From the NCBI GenBank assembly GCA_013399875.1, contig VXAZ01000953.1, positions 3,657,890 to 3,721,889 on the forward strand: DNA of 64,000 nt, in the 5' to 3' direction. The notes beneath the pieces were generated by a model. The model was not told where the DNA came from. It worked only from the letters and a program-made list of their open reading frames with translations, and ran no database searches. Made by a program: the position numbers and the translations under genes. This document shows, piece after piece, positions 43,278-54,800 of the stretch. The first letter of the stretch is position 1; every line of letters starts with the position of its first letter. This DNA comes from Gymnorhina tibicen (lineage: Eukaryota > Chordata > Aves > Passeriformes > Artamidae).

Positions 43278-45324
43278 AACAAGTTCTTTTGCAACACTCC
43301 AAACCTATTTTATTGTACTGATTTTTTTACTTGCCTGACCCTTTTGTTTTGTTTTCTGGAGGGGCATGAAGCTCTCAGAATAGAATAGATATTTACAATG
43401 GACTCTGCAGAAGAAAATTGACAAGGTGGAAAGCAGGTCATTTTGGAAAGGCAGTGCTACAAAGCGCCTGGGAAACTGGGACTGTCAGTACTAATCAATA
43501 TATTCCACCATATCTATCACAAGTCATTTCTAACAAAAACTGGCACCAGTGGAATGTGAGAATCAATTTACTACTGGCTTCAGTTGTGCTGATTGATGTT
43601 GAGAGACTGGAAACACTTTGGGGGGTTTAGCATAGCAAAATGTCTGTGGTGGTGTTACTAATGTGTACTGGGGGAGTTCCCACAAGCACTAGTTGTCACT
43701 TAAACACCCCTTCTTTAAAGTGGGATGCAAATGCACAAGGCCATAGTCCCTGTCCTCAGTGCTCCTGCCAAAATATCTTGTCAGGGAATGGCAGAATTTG
43801 AACATCTGTCTTCATTACCTGGCAATCAGGTGATAAATAGCTTGACTGCATTTCCTGTCCCCTGTCCAGTGGCAAAGAAAACATTGTCAGAATCTGGAAG
43901 AAGTGACTGTGGGAAATAGGGATTGGTGCTCTGTTTTAACCTGCCATTTGACTGTTTTCTCTGCCAGCCTTTGCTTTGTTAGAGAGCAGTTCATGGAGTC
44001 CCTGGCAGCAGAAAGTGAATAACCCCGTGCTCCTGTGAATGCTGTTCTTCCCTCCTAACCCAAACTGCCCCTCTCCTACCAGATGACGGGTAGAATTATT
44101 CACCTCATTTTCCATTGGAAGCACATCTGCCCGTTTCCCTCCCTCCGTGGAAACCCAAGGAGCAGAGAGATAGCTTGCTCCTTCATGCACTAGCCTGGCC
44201 AAGCAACTTGTTCTGCGTATTCCCAGTGGTTTTATTCCACTATTGTTTCTCCTCCCCCTCTCCTCTTTGCAGTGCCCTCAATCTGCATTTAACTAGTTCT
44301 AGCCCTGAATATCTATCCTGTGGCCTGTCACTGCCTGGAGCAGATGCAGTACAAACGATTGACCCTCTCCCTTTGGCAGTTTGGCTTTGACTGCACAAAA
44401 CAGCCAATAAAGTGGAAAGGGTTGGGCAGCTGATTATGGGAATTAGCTTGAAGCTGTGTAGTTTTATGGGTCTGAGATGGAGGAGGAAGTGTTTGCTCAA
44501 GAATGAAATTGCATTCTTCTTTCTTTCTTTTCTCCTGCTGCCTGCTCTTGAGGATGACAAATTTTCAGAAGTTACAGACTAAAAGAACAGCATGTGTATT
44601 AAGCCAGACATAGCTGGGACTGGAGGCTGTTAGCTCATTTTCCAGTGACTGAAGCTAGAGTGTGTAGCTATGCGGGTCATTATCTGATCTGTTTAGAAAT
44701 TTTCTGAAAAGACTTGACTGAAGCCTCTGTAGAGATTCTGTCTCAGACAAGGCTTGTTCTCACTAGTTTGCTGATTATCTTGGTCTGCTTTGTGGTACAT
44801 ACATCATACTATTAATAAAAAGCAAATTTTTTCTCACTTCTGCTGGTGCTCTCATTGTATAGTAGTTGTTCCCTCATGGCAGTTGTTTCCCTCTGGGCCC
44901 ATGCATCGCAGAGTCCCAGTGACTCTCCCCCACTCCTTTCTTCCACACAAAGTATGCAGTTGTCTGGGCCTTCCCCTGTGCTTTTCTTGAGACACTTCTA
45001 CAGGTATATTGGCAAAATCTTCCTTTATCCTGATTGCTTCTTCAGCTTCTCCTTTCCATCCTCTCCACAATGCCATGTTAGCCCCAGGACACAACACGGC
45101 GTCCAAGTTGACATATCCTAAGGATCACCTAGGAAGCTTGGTATCTCTGACCTTTGTGTATAGGGTGGCAAGCTGAGGAGTTTGGTCAGACAGCTTTTAT
45201 AGTACATTGGCCATTCTGCTAACCAAGATCATACAAAAACACATCTGCTTTTAGTGTGGTTCAGACAGAATGTGGTTGTCAGCTGTCTTCACTCTCTTGG
45301 GGGCTTTTTGTGGGTTTTTGTTTT

Positions 45325-45344
45325 GGGTGGGAGGGCATGAGGGG
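45325..45344 (+). other. G-quadruplex-type motif in a G/T-rich tract
   Basis: Four G-runs of three or more separated by loops of one, one and five bases (GGG-T-GGG-A-GGG-CATGA-GGGG). They sit inside a strand-asymmetric G/T-rich tract (about 45295-45415). The motif meets the standard sequence rule for an intramolecular quadruplex; no gene is attached to it. Confidence 0.6.
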
Positions 45345-48300
45345 TTTTCGCATTTTTGTTGTTGTTGGGGGTATTTTGTTGTTTTGTTCATTGGGTTTGT
45401 TTGGTTTAGCTGTTTTTTTAACCTCACTCCCTTCCCACAAAAGTATTTCTTCCAGCACTCTGAAATAGCTCCTGGGGACCAAGCTTTTTTGGGCATAGAG
45501 ACCCTTCTCAGTTTGCTTGCTGAAGCTGACCTGTTTGTTCTGCAATAATTGTATTTTGATCAAGAGAAAGCAATAGATCTTATGGGTGTGTAACTGTTAT
45601 TGGCCTGTGATAGATGAGACCTAGTTTCAAGCTCTGGCTCCAGTGAACTCTTGTACATTTTTTATTAGTCAGTGACTGGATGAAGCACATAAACAGGGAT
45701 GCCAGTCTGAGTCTTCTCTCTCCCAAGTGAGTTTGTGTTGGAGTGACTGTTCTCACTTAGCACTGGTAATTTACTCAATTTGCTTCAAACTGCTGTAGAC
45801 TCAAGCAATAAGTTCTGAATCAGGTCAATTTGGACACAACAGCAAAGTGTAAAAATAATACAAGCTAACATTGTGCTCTGGAGAGCAGTCATGAAAAAAA
45901 ATACCAGCTCCTGGAGATGCAATGATCCAGTCTCATTCAGCCATTCATGTTGATGGAACATCATTGCAAGCATGCTTCTTGGTTTGGCTCTTTTAGATCT
46001 TGGGCTTGTTCTATCTGTCCCAAAGTTACTGTGCCTCAAGATTTAAAATCCTTTTCTTGACACCTGAAAATAAGTGGCAAACCTATGCTGAGATCAAAAA
46101 TGATGTGGCTTTTTCTCACCTGAAAAGACTTCCAGTGCTGAAAGTTTTCCCAGTTGCACTGTGCTCTGCCAAACACGTTTTTTCCAGATGCTGTTTTTCT
46201 AACCATGTATTTAAATCAGTGATATTATTTCCTTTTTGGCACACAGGGTATTTACCTAGGCATATAAATAAAAGTGCTGTAAGGCTCCTGTTTTTGTGGC
46301 TGTTGGCTGCAGGTAGCTTTTCAAGATGGTGGGACATCCTGATTGAAACAGTAGAACAGTAGTTGTAGTTTAGTGATGGATAAAACATGGAGAGGAAAAA
46401 TATCCTTAGAAATGCCTGGAAATGGTCTAGTAGAATATTTTATGTATAAATTATGATGCACTGAACTTACACTATTTCAGTGAACTTTCAGAGGCCAGTA
46501 CATGGATTCAGAACTCAAAATGCCGGTTTTCCTGCCCAACATCTCAGTAAACTCTCCTGGAAGCCTCAGAGCTGATGCAGCCAGGGCTCCCAGCTTCCTG
46601 CCTCTCCTGCCATCCTCTGAGCTTACCATTTTAAACTTGGAAATTTCCAGACCCTGAACACATCACCACACTGGGTCCCAGTGATCTTGGCAGTACTAGA
46701 AGCACTGCTGTATGATTTATGTTTGCTGCCCAATGGCTTGATGCTTAACAGCAGCTGCAAAATGGACTAGATTCTTATGAATGTCCTAGTTGAGGTTGGT
46801 CAGTCATGGGTAGCAGCATTATAATCTCAGCATTTTTCAGAATTTCCCATATCCTCAGACTGATCCTGGAGTGATCAATTTCTCTGGAAATACTGCACTG
46901 CAGCCTGAAAAGATTCAGGTTGTAAATAATTTTGGGTTTCAGATCTCTTCCCAGGTTAAGAGAACTCATTTCTAGCAAAAGCTATCTGCCTTTTTCTGAC
47001 GTGTCTGGTATGACCACGAATGGAAAAAAGATATCAGGTTTTATAAACCACTGGACCCGATCCAATGCTGTGCTTAGTTTGGAAAGGATATAAACCTTTA
47101 ACTTGCTTGATATGAAGTGCAGGCCCAAGGCTAATGTGAGAACGTGTGGCAGTGAGAACAAGCAGCATAGGCATTCGGAGCATTTTTGAGCCTGCCAAGT
47201 ATTGATTGGTAACGGGAGGGAATGAGTGGAGAAGCATTTCAATTTGGCACCCATATGTGATTTTGATGCTGTCACAGTGAATTAGCAGCACTTTCTTTTC
47301 CCTGTAGTCCATCCCAGGCTTTTGTCATTGAAGTATCCCCTTTGCTCATATGAACTTGTTAAAAGACAAAGTGGAAAAAACTCCAAATAAATTCCCAGAA
47401 CTTTTGCCCCCAAAAAGCCTGATTATGTTATGCTACTATCCTCTGAATGGAGGCTGAACAGTACTAACGACTGTCACACATAAATGTTATAGGGAATTCA
47501 AGCTACAATTACTCATTTTGTACAGTCACTTAATCCACTAATGGGGAGAAATGGGACAACAGTTTAAGAAGGCAAGAGAACTGTCAGAGATTATTAAATC
47601 TGTTGGGATCATTTCGTTTAGTAGTCTGTCTTGACCCAAGTACATGCTTCAGCTAATGCAACAGACTTAATGCCTCTGGTAATTAGAGCAAGAAGAGATG
47701 GGTCATCATTAGCAACTAGAAATTCAGAGTTGCATTTCATCTGGAAGGCAGCATTTTCAACAGGGCTTATTTGTTGCCACTGCAGATCATCTGTGAGTCA
47801 CAAGTGGTACATTGGACTGACTCATTTGTGTGATTTAGTAGAGGCTTTTTAATACATGCTCACTGTTCCGTATGAATAGCTTTTCTAAATAGTTGCCCAA
47901 CAGAAAAAGGCACAACACTGGACAATCCTGTGCAGTTAATACTACTGCTCTTATTTACAAGATGTTGGTGATTTCTTTATTGTTGTGCAGTTCACAGTTC
48001 AGATTACTTTTGATTGTAGGTTTGCAATGTCTTTGTCATATCTGTGAAAATGAAGAGTGAAGAAAGGAAAGCCAAGCAAGCATGGAAAGCATCAGTAATT
48101 GGCATCTTCAGAAGATACAAGAGCCAATCTAATACCATTCAAGGCGTATATTCACAGAATACTTTTACAAGTGTTTCACAGATCCACAATTATATTCAGT
48201 CCTGCATGTTGCCAACAGCATGAATGAAAATGATGTATCACAGATTCAGTGTTTTTGCAGATACTAGGAAATTTCTAAATTCTCTTCAAAGAGTACTGAT

Positions 48301-48964
48301 AAGTAAATGAAGCTGCAGGTACAAAGGAAATTAGCTGCAATGTGAACAAGGTACTATGAAGTGGGAACTGAAATAATATTAATAGGGTGATGTAATATAG
48401 CTGAATCATTTCAGATGGTCTTATGCAGATCAGCAGGCAAGGAGCTGCAACTTGAGAAGACCAAAGTATTGAAGTGTGGCTTGAAAATGCTTGAGAGAAA
48501 CCAGATAAATCAATGGATGCTAATCAGGCAGAATTTGGGTGTCTGTAGTTGGCTAATTATGTAAGTGATGCTGAAAACCTCCTCAGGGACACCACCAAAG
48601 AGGGAAGGAGGTGCTTCAGCAAGAACTGTCTGGAGAAACTGTTTCTCAAAAATATGCCCAGACCCCAGTGGGGGCTTAAGGCACTTCTAACAATCAATGG
48701 AAAAGAAAGGGATTCAGAGGTGTCAAAAAGATAGACATTCTCAGAGTGGATGGGAATTTCCTTAGAAACAAGTATACTTGGGAGTTTAATTTGCCAAATC
48801 AACAAAGTTCAAAAGCTCTCATCAGTGCTCATGTCCATGTTATCTGATGGATTGTGAGCTAACTAGAACTGAAGAGACCTTTTGTGGTTTTGTCTTCACA
48901 TGGTTGCCTGGCTTCAGCAGAGTGCTTTTTGTCTCCACGAAGCTGTTGTGAGCTTTTCACAAAA

Positions 48965-49300
48965 GAATGGGTCAGGTTGGAAGAGACCACAGTGAGTCAT
49001 CTGGTCCAACCTCCCTGCTCAAAGCAGGGTCATCGCAGAGCACATTGCACAGGATTGCATCCAGACAGTTCTGGAATATTCCCAGTGAGGGAGACTCCAC
49101 AACCTCTCTGGGCAGCCTGTTCCCATGCTCAGTCACCCCCACGTTTAAGAAGCTCTTTCTCATATTCAGGTGGAACTTCCTGTGCGTCAGTTTCTGCCCA
49201 TTGTCTCTTGTCATGTTGCTTGAAACCACTGAGAAGAGCCAGGCTTCATCCTCTCGACACCCTCCTTCTTTCCTTCTGTGCTTCTTGAAGAGTGAGAAAC
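48965..49300 (-). mobile_element. CR1-type LINE 3' end, antisense
   Basis: The reverse complement of the CR1 3' end is clear: 'aggttggaagagacc', 'catctggtccaacctccctg' and 'gagactccacaacctctctg' followed by 'ggcagcctgttcc'. Then come 'ctctttctcatattcaggtg' and 'cttcctgtgc', which correspond to the 'gaacatgagaaag' block. It is the best-preserved CR1 copy in the window, at about 335 bases. Confidence 0.88.
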
Positions 49301-51059
49301 AAGAAATAGCTATTCCTCACTCCCTCTTGCTGGTGTGCCTGGGGAATTAAGTTATTGTAGGCTCAGAGGAAATGTTTTCTCAGGAGATTGTGTTTAGCAG
49401 CCTTTGGAGCTTGGATCCATCTCACATTTTCTTAGTCTTACTTTATACAAGCACTGTCAGGATAGAAGGTTCCTGAGAAGGACCAATCTGATGGAGGTTT
49501 CACTGCAGTAACACTACATCAGCGCAGTAGACCTCACTGGAGAAGCCTGGATTCTTCCCCCTTTGTGTCTACATCCTCTCTTATCTATGCAGCTGTTCGG
49601 ATTTCTGCACTCTCTCTTTGCTCTTTCCTTCTGATGCAGGTTTTTCCCACAGTAATATTCCCTCCTGACACATGGCCATCTGCCTCTGCTTTTCTGCTGT
49701 GTTCTGTGCTATCTGGTCCTCATGTGACAAACACACATCTTGTGATGTTGTGTTTTCCTCAGTGAGGTCAAGACTGGCTGCTGCCTCCCATACCACTCTA
49801 ATCTGTGTTTTCCTGGGGGTGTAAGGGCCTTTATCAGTTATAGTATTTTCTGTCAGCCAAATAGCACTCTTCCCATCCTATAAGTGGCATAATTTCCATC
49901 CTGTAAGTGCTACTTAGAGGATGGAAATAATGGATGGATTATAATAATAAGGATTATGAACATAAGATATGTTATTATTAAAAGAAAAATTACCAAAACC
50001 TCTCCATCTCTCTGCCAGCACCATGTCTCTGGATAGCTGTCATGAGGAGAGACCTTACAGGGGCAAGAGAGACTCTTAATCTCTCCTTGCTTCATAATAC
50101 GTGTCTGAGGTTCTGGGTATTAAAGTAATGTGTGGTGGTCTCAAGAATGTTAAGGAAGTTGTCTGCTGTATGTGCAGCTGGCTGTCTGAGGGGGCATGAG
50201 GGAGCTAATGTTGTAGGGGCATGCTTTTAATAGAATCTGACCATTTAAAGACTAATTCTCCTCCCTTGTACACTCTGCTTGGATTTAATCCTGTCCAGCC
50301 TGCCCCTACAAGTTCCTTTCCAACCTCTTGTTCCACCCACCTTCTTTCAGACCCTGCCCTTTTTCTGGCTTCCCTAGCAGAGCAGGCATAAACTGCTGGC
50401 CCCTCAGGGGAAAGACAACCAGTAAGTCTTGAAGTGGGCAAAAATGTGGTATGAGTCCCTAAACACTGGGGAACTAAGAAAACATTTTTTAGTGCCCAAT
50501 CTCATGGAAGCTGGTTTGGGAAGTGAATGCCTACATGTCTTTGTGAAGGAGTCCTCAAGTCCCTCAGCAAAAAGACAATGGCAGATGTCTGGCAGAGAAA
50601 GGTTTGCTTTGTAGGTGCTGGGGAAGCAGATGTCCTGCAGATATTGGTGCTCCAGTTAATGACTTAAATTCATGTACTTAGTATTTGACTGTTAATGAAG
50701 GGCATAATGAAGGATAACTAGCAACAACGGTGCCTGTCCTGAGGTAGCACCCAGTGCCCACCCAAGTGCTGCCTTTTGCCAGCTGCTGCAGAGGCAATAA
50801 ATCAGTCAAGGGATGTCAAAGTTCATTTTCCAGGGGGAAATAGCGATTTTACTCAAAAGTGGAGTGTGCCCTCCTTAATAAGGAATGCTTAGCAGCATGG
50901 GATCTCATCTCTATACTCTGTCACTCCCTTCTATGTGCTGATGTACCCTTCTTTCTAAAAGCCACCAAGCCTCACTGGATCAATGAAGCCTGATCAATTG
51001 TTTTTGCCTCTGAATCATCCATATGGGGTTGTTAGCTGAGCTGCTGGCAGAAAACAAGA

Positions 51060-51200
51060 GGCAGCTTTCTGTCTGTTTACTATAAAGAAAGCAAAGCGAG
51101 CTACAGGAGGGGACAGGCTGCACAATATTTACTGTCAATACAGCCGGAGAGAGAGAGGAGATATAAGGAGAGGGGAGGAGAGGGGAGCAGGGGCTGCAGA
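51060..51200 (+). promoter_or_regulatory. MAB21L3: Candidate MAB21L3 promoter
   Basis: A TATA-like GATATAAG (51160-51167) lies in a purine-rich, G-run-containing stretch about 0.6 kb before the first coding exon. Two forkhead-type motifs, TGTTTAC (51074-51080) and TATTTAC (51126-51132), sit just upstream. No CpG island is present. A start near 51190 with a spliced noncoding leader is possible, because acceptor-like CCACAG and TTCCAG sites occur at about 51645 and 51715. This is inferred from motifs only. Confidence 0.28.
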
Positions 51201-51777
51201 CTGCAACCTCAGTGAATGATCCGAGTGTAAAAATACCCATGCGTTTTCAGATGGAAAGAGAGTGGATTAAAGTCAGCAAGGGCTAACTGAGAGCATTTAA
51301 GAAAGGGTGTAGTGAAGGTCTAGCGAGGCAGGAACGTACCAGTGGCATGCATGCACTGTAATAATGCTGTGCACGAGTGTACTGAAGCTGCACTGCAATC
51401 TGAAAAGCACTTTCAGATCTGCCCTGAGACAGAGCAGCAGCTGGGATATTTTTGTGTATGCCTGCATGCAGGATCCACTATTTAAAAGTAATAAGATGAA
51501 TAATAACAATTGAACTTGGAGAATAATATTTGGAGCTAGTTTTCCAAAGCAGCTGGATTTCACCACTGTAGCTCAGACCAGAAGAAGAAAATTATTAAAA
51601 ATAGGCATACTTCCTTGCTTCTTTCTGCTCTTATTCATCCACAGAGGTATTAGGTGACCTGAGCTTCACAGGGCAAGGCTCTGAGCAGCTCTCTCTGAGT
51701 GTACCTCTACTTCCAGAGGCAGGTGAACGAGTGAAGAGTGAATTCACACTTTAAAGAGCAGCAAAGACCATCTTGCC

Positions 51778-51825
51778 ATGAAACCATTCACAGATGAAGA
51801 TGTAGAAATCTACATCCAGAGCAAG
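51778..51825 (+). CDS. MAB21L3: MAB21L3 coding exon 1
   Basis: Encodes residues 1-16, [16 protein letters not shown], phase 0, with donor GTAAGA. The leader just upstream has no other ATG within about 50 bases. Confidence 0.92.
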
Positions 51826-54800
51826 GTAAGACTTTATCTGACCAGATTTTCTGTCTCCCACACTAGGTGTTGATTCTGAAGGGTGCCAAATTTGACAGTT
51901 AGTTGCTCGCCTGCTGTCTTCATTTCTGAGACAAGATTGGGTGAAGTTTCATGAGAACTGTATTTCTAATGAGATTTCTAGGTTTCTGGTGCAGAATCTA
52001 ATCAGCTGGCAACCTAATTTTTCAAGGTGCTTGTCCTCTTCTTCTTCTAGGTGTCCTGAATTTTTGTTCCTGATCTGGAATTCCAGATGTGAGACTAGCT
52101 GTGATTGCCAGCATTTAAATCTAAGGAAAGGTCCTTTCCTCTCTCCCTGTCTGGTGGTCTTGGCTTGACCGAAACAAGACTGACACCAGGCATTGCCTAT
52201 AAGAAAGATTCGTGTAGGAACTGCAAAGACAGACAGATATTGTTAGAATTCAGTCATCAGTCTGTCACCTCAGCTTAGGATACTTCTCTATATACCATGA
52301 TTAAAATAACATGTCTCATTAGCACATGCAGACTGGAATCACATTTTCTATTTTATGAGATATTCCAGCACTCAATTTTTACCCCATTATGAAATGAAAT
52401 AAAACAGAATAAAATCCTCTATGAAACAATACCATTTAATAAAAGCTCTAAGTTAGCCATAACATTTTTTTAAAGCTGACATGTTTAATGGCAGTACTTA
52501 GCTAGATCCTGTTTTATAGTCTGCTTTCCCCAAAAAAATGCAAGATACCAAAGTGACAAATAATTTCAAAATGGAAAAGTGTAAGGCTTTTTTTTCTGTA
52601 AAGGATTACATGCTCTAGTGCAATGAAGGGGCTGGTCAGAAAGGTTTGTTTTCTCTATGGAAATGTTTTGGTGACTACTATGAAAGTTCTCACAGAAATA
52701 CACCTTCCTCAGCCGTGCAGTGTTGTGCATAGGAAAATCATTCCATGAGAATCTGTTCAGTGAGCCGTAACAGCGAATGCTTCTCTGAAGATTTAAAAAG
52801 CAGAGCTACAAAGGAGGGAACAGAGGGAAGCCATGCACAGGAAGATGCTCATATGACAGCCATAAGTACAAGGAACAGAAGCAGAGTGTAGTTAAGTGAG
52901 GCTCACAGTTGCCAATATTTTAGGTTATACTGAAAGTCTGTTTTCTAGCAGCCCTCCAGCTCTGATGAATTCCTAGTTTCTGCCTGCTCCTGAGTCTCTT
53001 GTCCAAGTGATGCTGCCTAACCTTCAGGCAGTTCAGCTTGTCAAATGCTGCCTGTTTTTGGAAATAGGTCAACCACCTGGTGCAATGAATCTCTAGAATA
53101 CCAGAGATTTCATCCTTAAGCCAGTCATCAAAGGAAAAATTCAAATGCATATGGAGCCGATATGGCTGGGTAAATAAGAGAAAACCCAAATATTCTTAGC
53201 AGTTCCTAATAAATCCCAATCCTTCTTCCTTCGTCCTTAATAAAACCTTAATTGACCTTGTTGTTCAGGGTTTGTGCATTTGTTTTCAGCATGATTCCCC
53301 AAGTTAAGACCCGGTAAGGGGAATGCCAGTAAATCATAGAAGTGACTGTCCAGCAAAGACCTTACCATGTCTCTTCTCCCAGTGTGTCTGTGCTGGTGCT
53401 AGAGGCATCTGAGAGAAATGCCTTGGCTCTTCAGAATCATGTTCTGTTTTCTGATTTTTTTGCCCTCCCTTCTGTAGGAAGGTTGTATTTTCCAACAACA
53501 TGATTAGGGAGCTAATCATGGTTAGTTAATTGTAGGGAGCACCCTCTGTCAGTCACATGCCCATTGTTCTTTTATCCCTGCTCCACTGATGAGGAGTATA
53601 CGTCGAAAGAGGTGTTTAGTGGTGCTCCCTCAATGGGTTTTTTGAGTGTGTGCTCTTATAAAGAATTAATGAGAACTGCTGTAGCCTAGCCAGTAAGTGA
53701 TGAAGGCAGAATTAAATGAGGCTGGGCTGGGTTGGATGGATTCTCCCAGGATACTGGAGGTGGCAAAAAATGCTTCCAACAGGTGTCCCCTAGAGAGAAC
53801 AGAGCATGAGCAGTGCAAACAGAGGTACAGAGGGCACTCTAGGTCTCCATTTGAGATGACCCACTGTGAGATTGTATACTTTCTGTATTTCTCGGTAAAA
53901 AAAAGTCTATTTTTTGTCTAAAAGCTCTTAGAGATGGACAACTTTCTCTGCCACTCTCCATTCGCTTGCTGGAGAAACCATTAGGTATCTTGTTGAGCAA
54001 GACAAGCTCATTGGACTGTTCTAAGGAGGTGTTCAGGATGAACAAAAATAAGGTGGAGAAAATAGCTATAGATACAGATGGAGAAGTACCATAAATGAAA
54101 GCTGAGATGAGGAGGTGAAAATGAACATGGGCTAAAATCTTTCAGTGTTAATTTAAAAAAAAAAAAGGTACATGTAAGCTAGCTAAAACTGTTCGTAGAG
54201 AAAAGGATGAATTGGAATGAGGAGGAGGGTGAATTACTAGGGAAATTAAAGGGTATTATATAAACCTAAAGGACTACGTGGTGTTAAGATAGCAAAGAAA
54301 CAGGATGCCAAGGATGGGTGAGAGCCCAGTGAAGGGAATATGGTGCTGCTGTCTGATGTATTTCCCACTTCCAAAAGCTATTCAGACTTAGTAAAAGTAC
54401 TGTTAACTTTGTTGTCTGAGGGAGGAAGGTATTCAAACTCTGCTCATCTTCAAGTTCAGTATTAGTCAATGGCTGTTCATTGGTTAATGGATGTGAGGCA
54501 AGCATTAGTCCAGTTTACTCCACTGAATGGTCCCTTGTTGTGAAGAAGTGAATCTATTTGTCCCCTTCCAGGACCTGGGGACACATTTCAACACAGCTGA
54601 GTGTTTTTGGCTGATGGTTCAACACTTGACATAAAGGTGTCCAAAAGGACAAGAAGTGCTTGTCAATGATATATTTTAAAAGAGAAAAGTGCGTTGTTTA
54701 GATGCTGAAGAAGATGCTGGGTAAACAGGACACAAGAATTTTAGAAAGTCATAGGCTGGTTTGGGTTGGAAGGGACCTTTAAAGATCATACAGTGCAATC

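Larger units (their letters stand above)
34353..51000. other. SLC22A15 3'UTR and intergenic region
   Basis: About 17 kb with no recognisable coding gene. The 3'UTR begins at 34353 but its end cannot be fixed: AATAAA hexamers occur at 37343, 43272, 44406 and 44814, among others, as expected by chance in AT-rich DNA. Two CR1 fragments (about 41660-41920 sense, 48965-49300 antisense) and a G-rich quadruplex-like motif (45325-45344) stand out. Short open frames elsewhere show no conserved-looking protein sequence. Confidence 0.6.

Noticed and set aside
48884..49350. Overlapping sense ORFs of 134 and 127 codons
   Set aside because: They are translations of an antisense CR1 copy.
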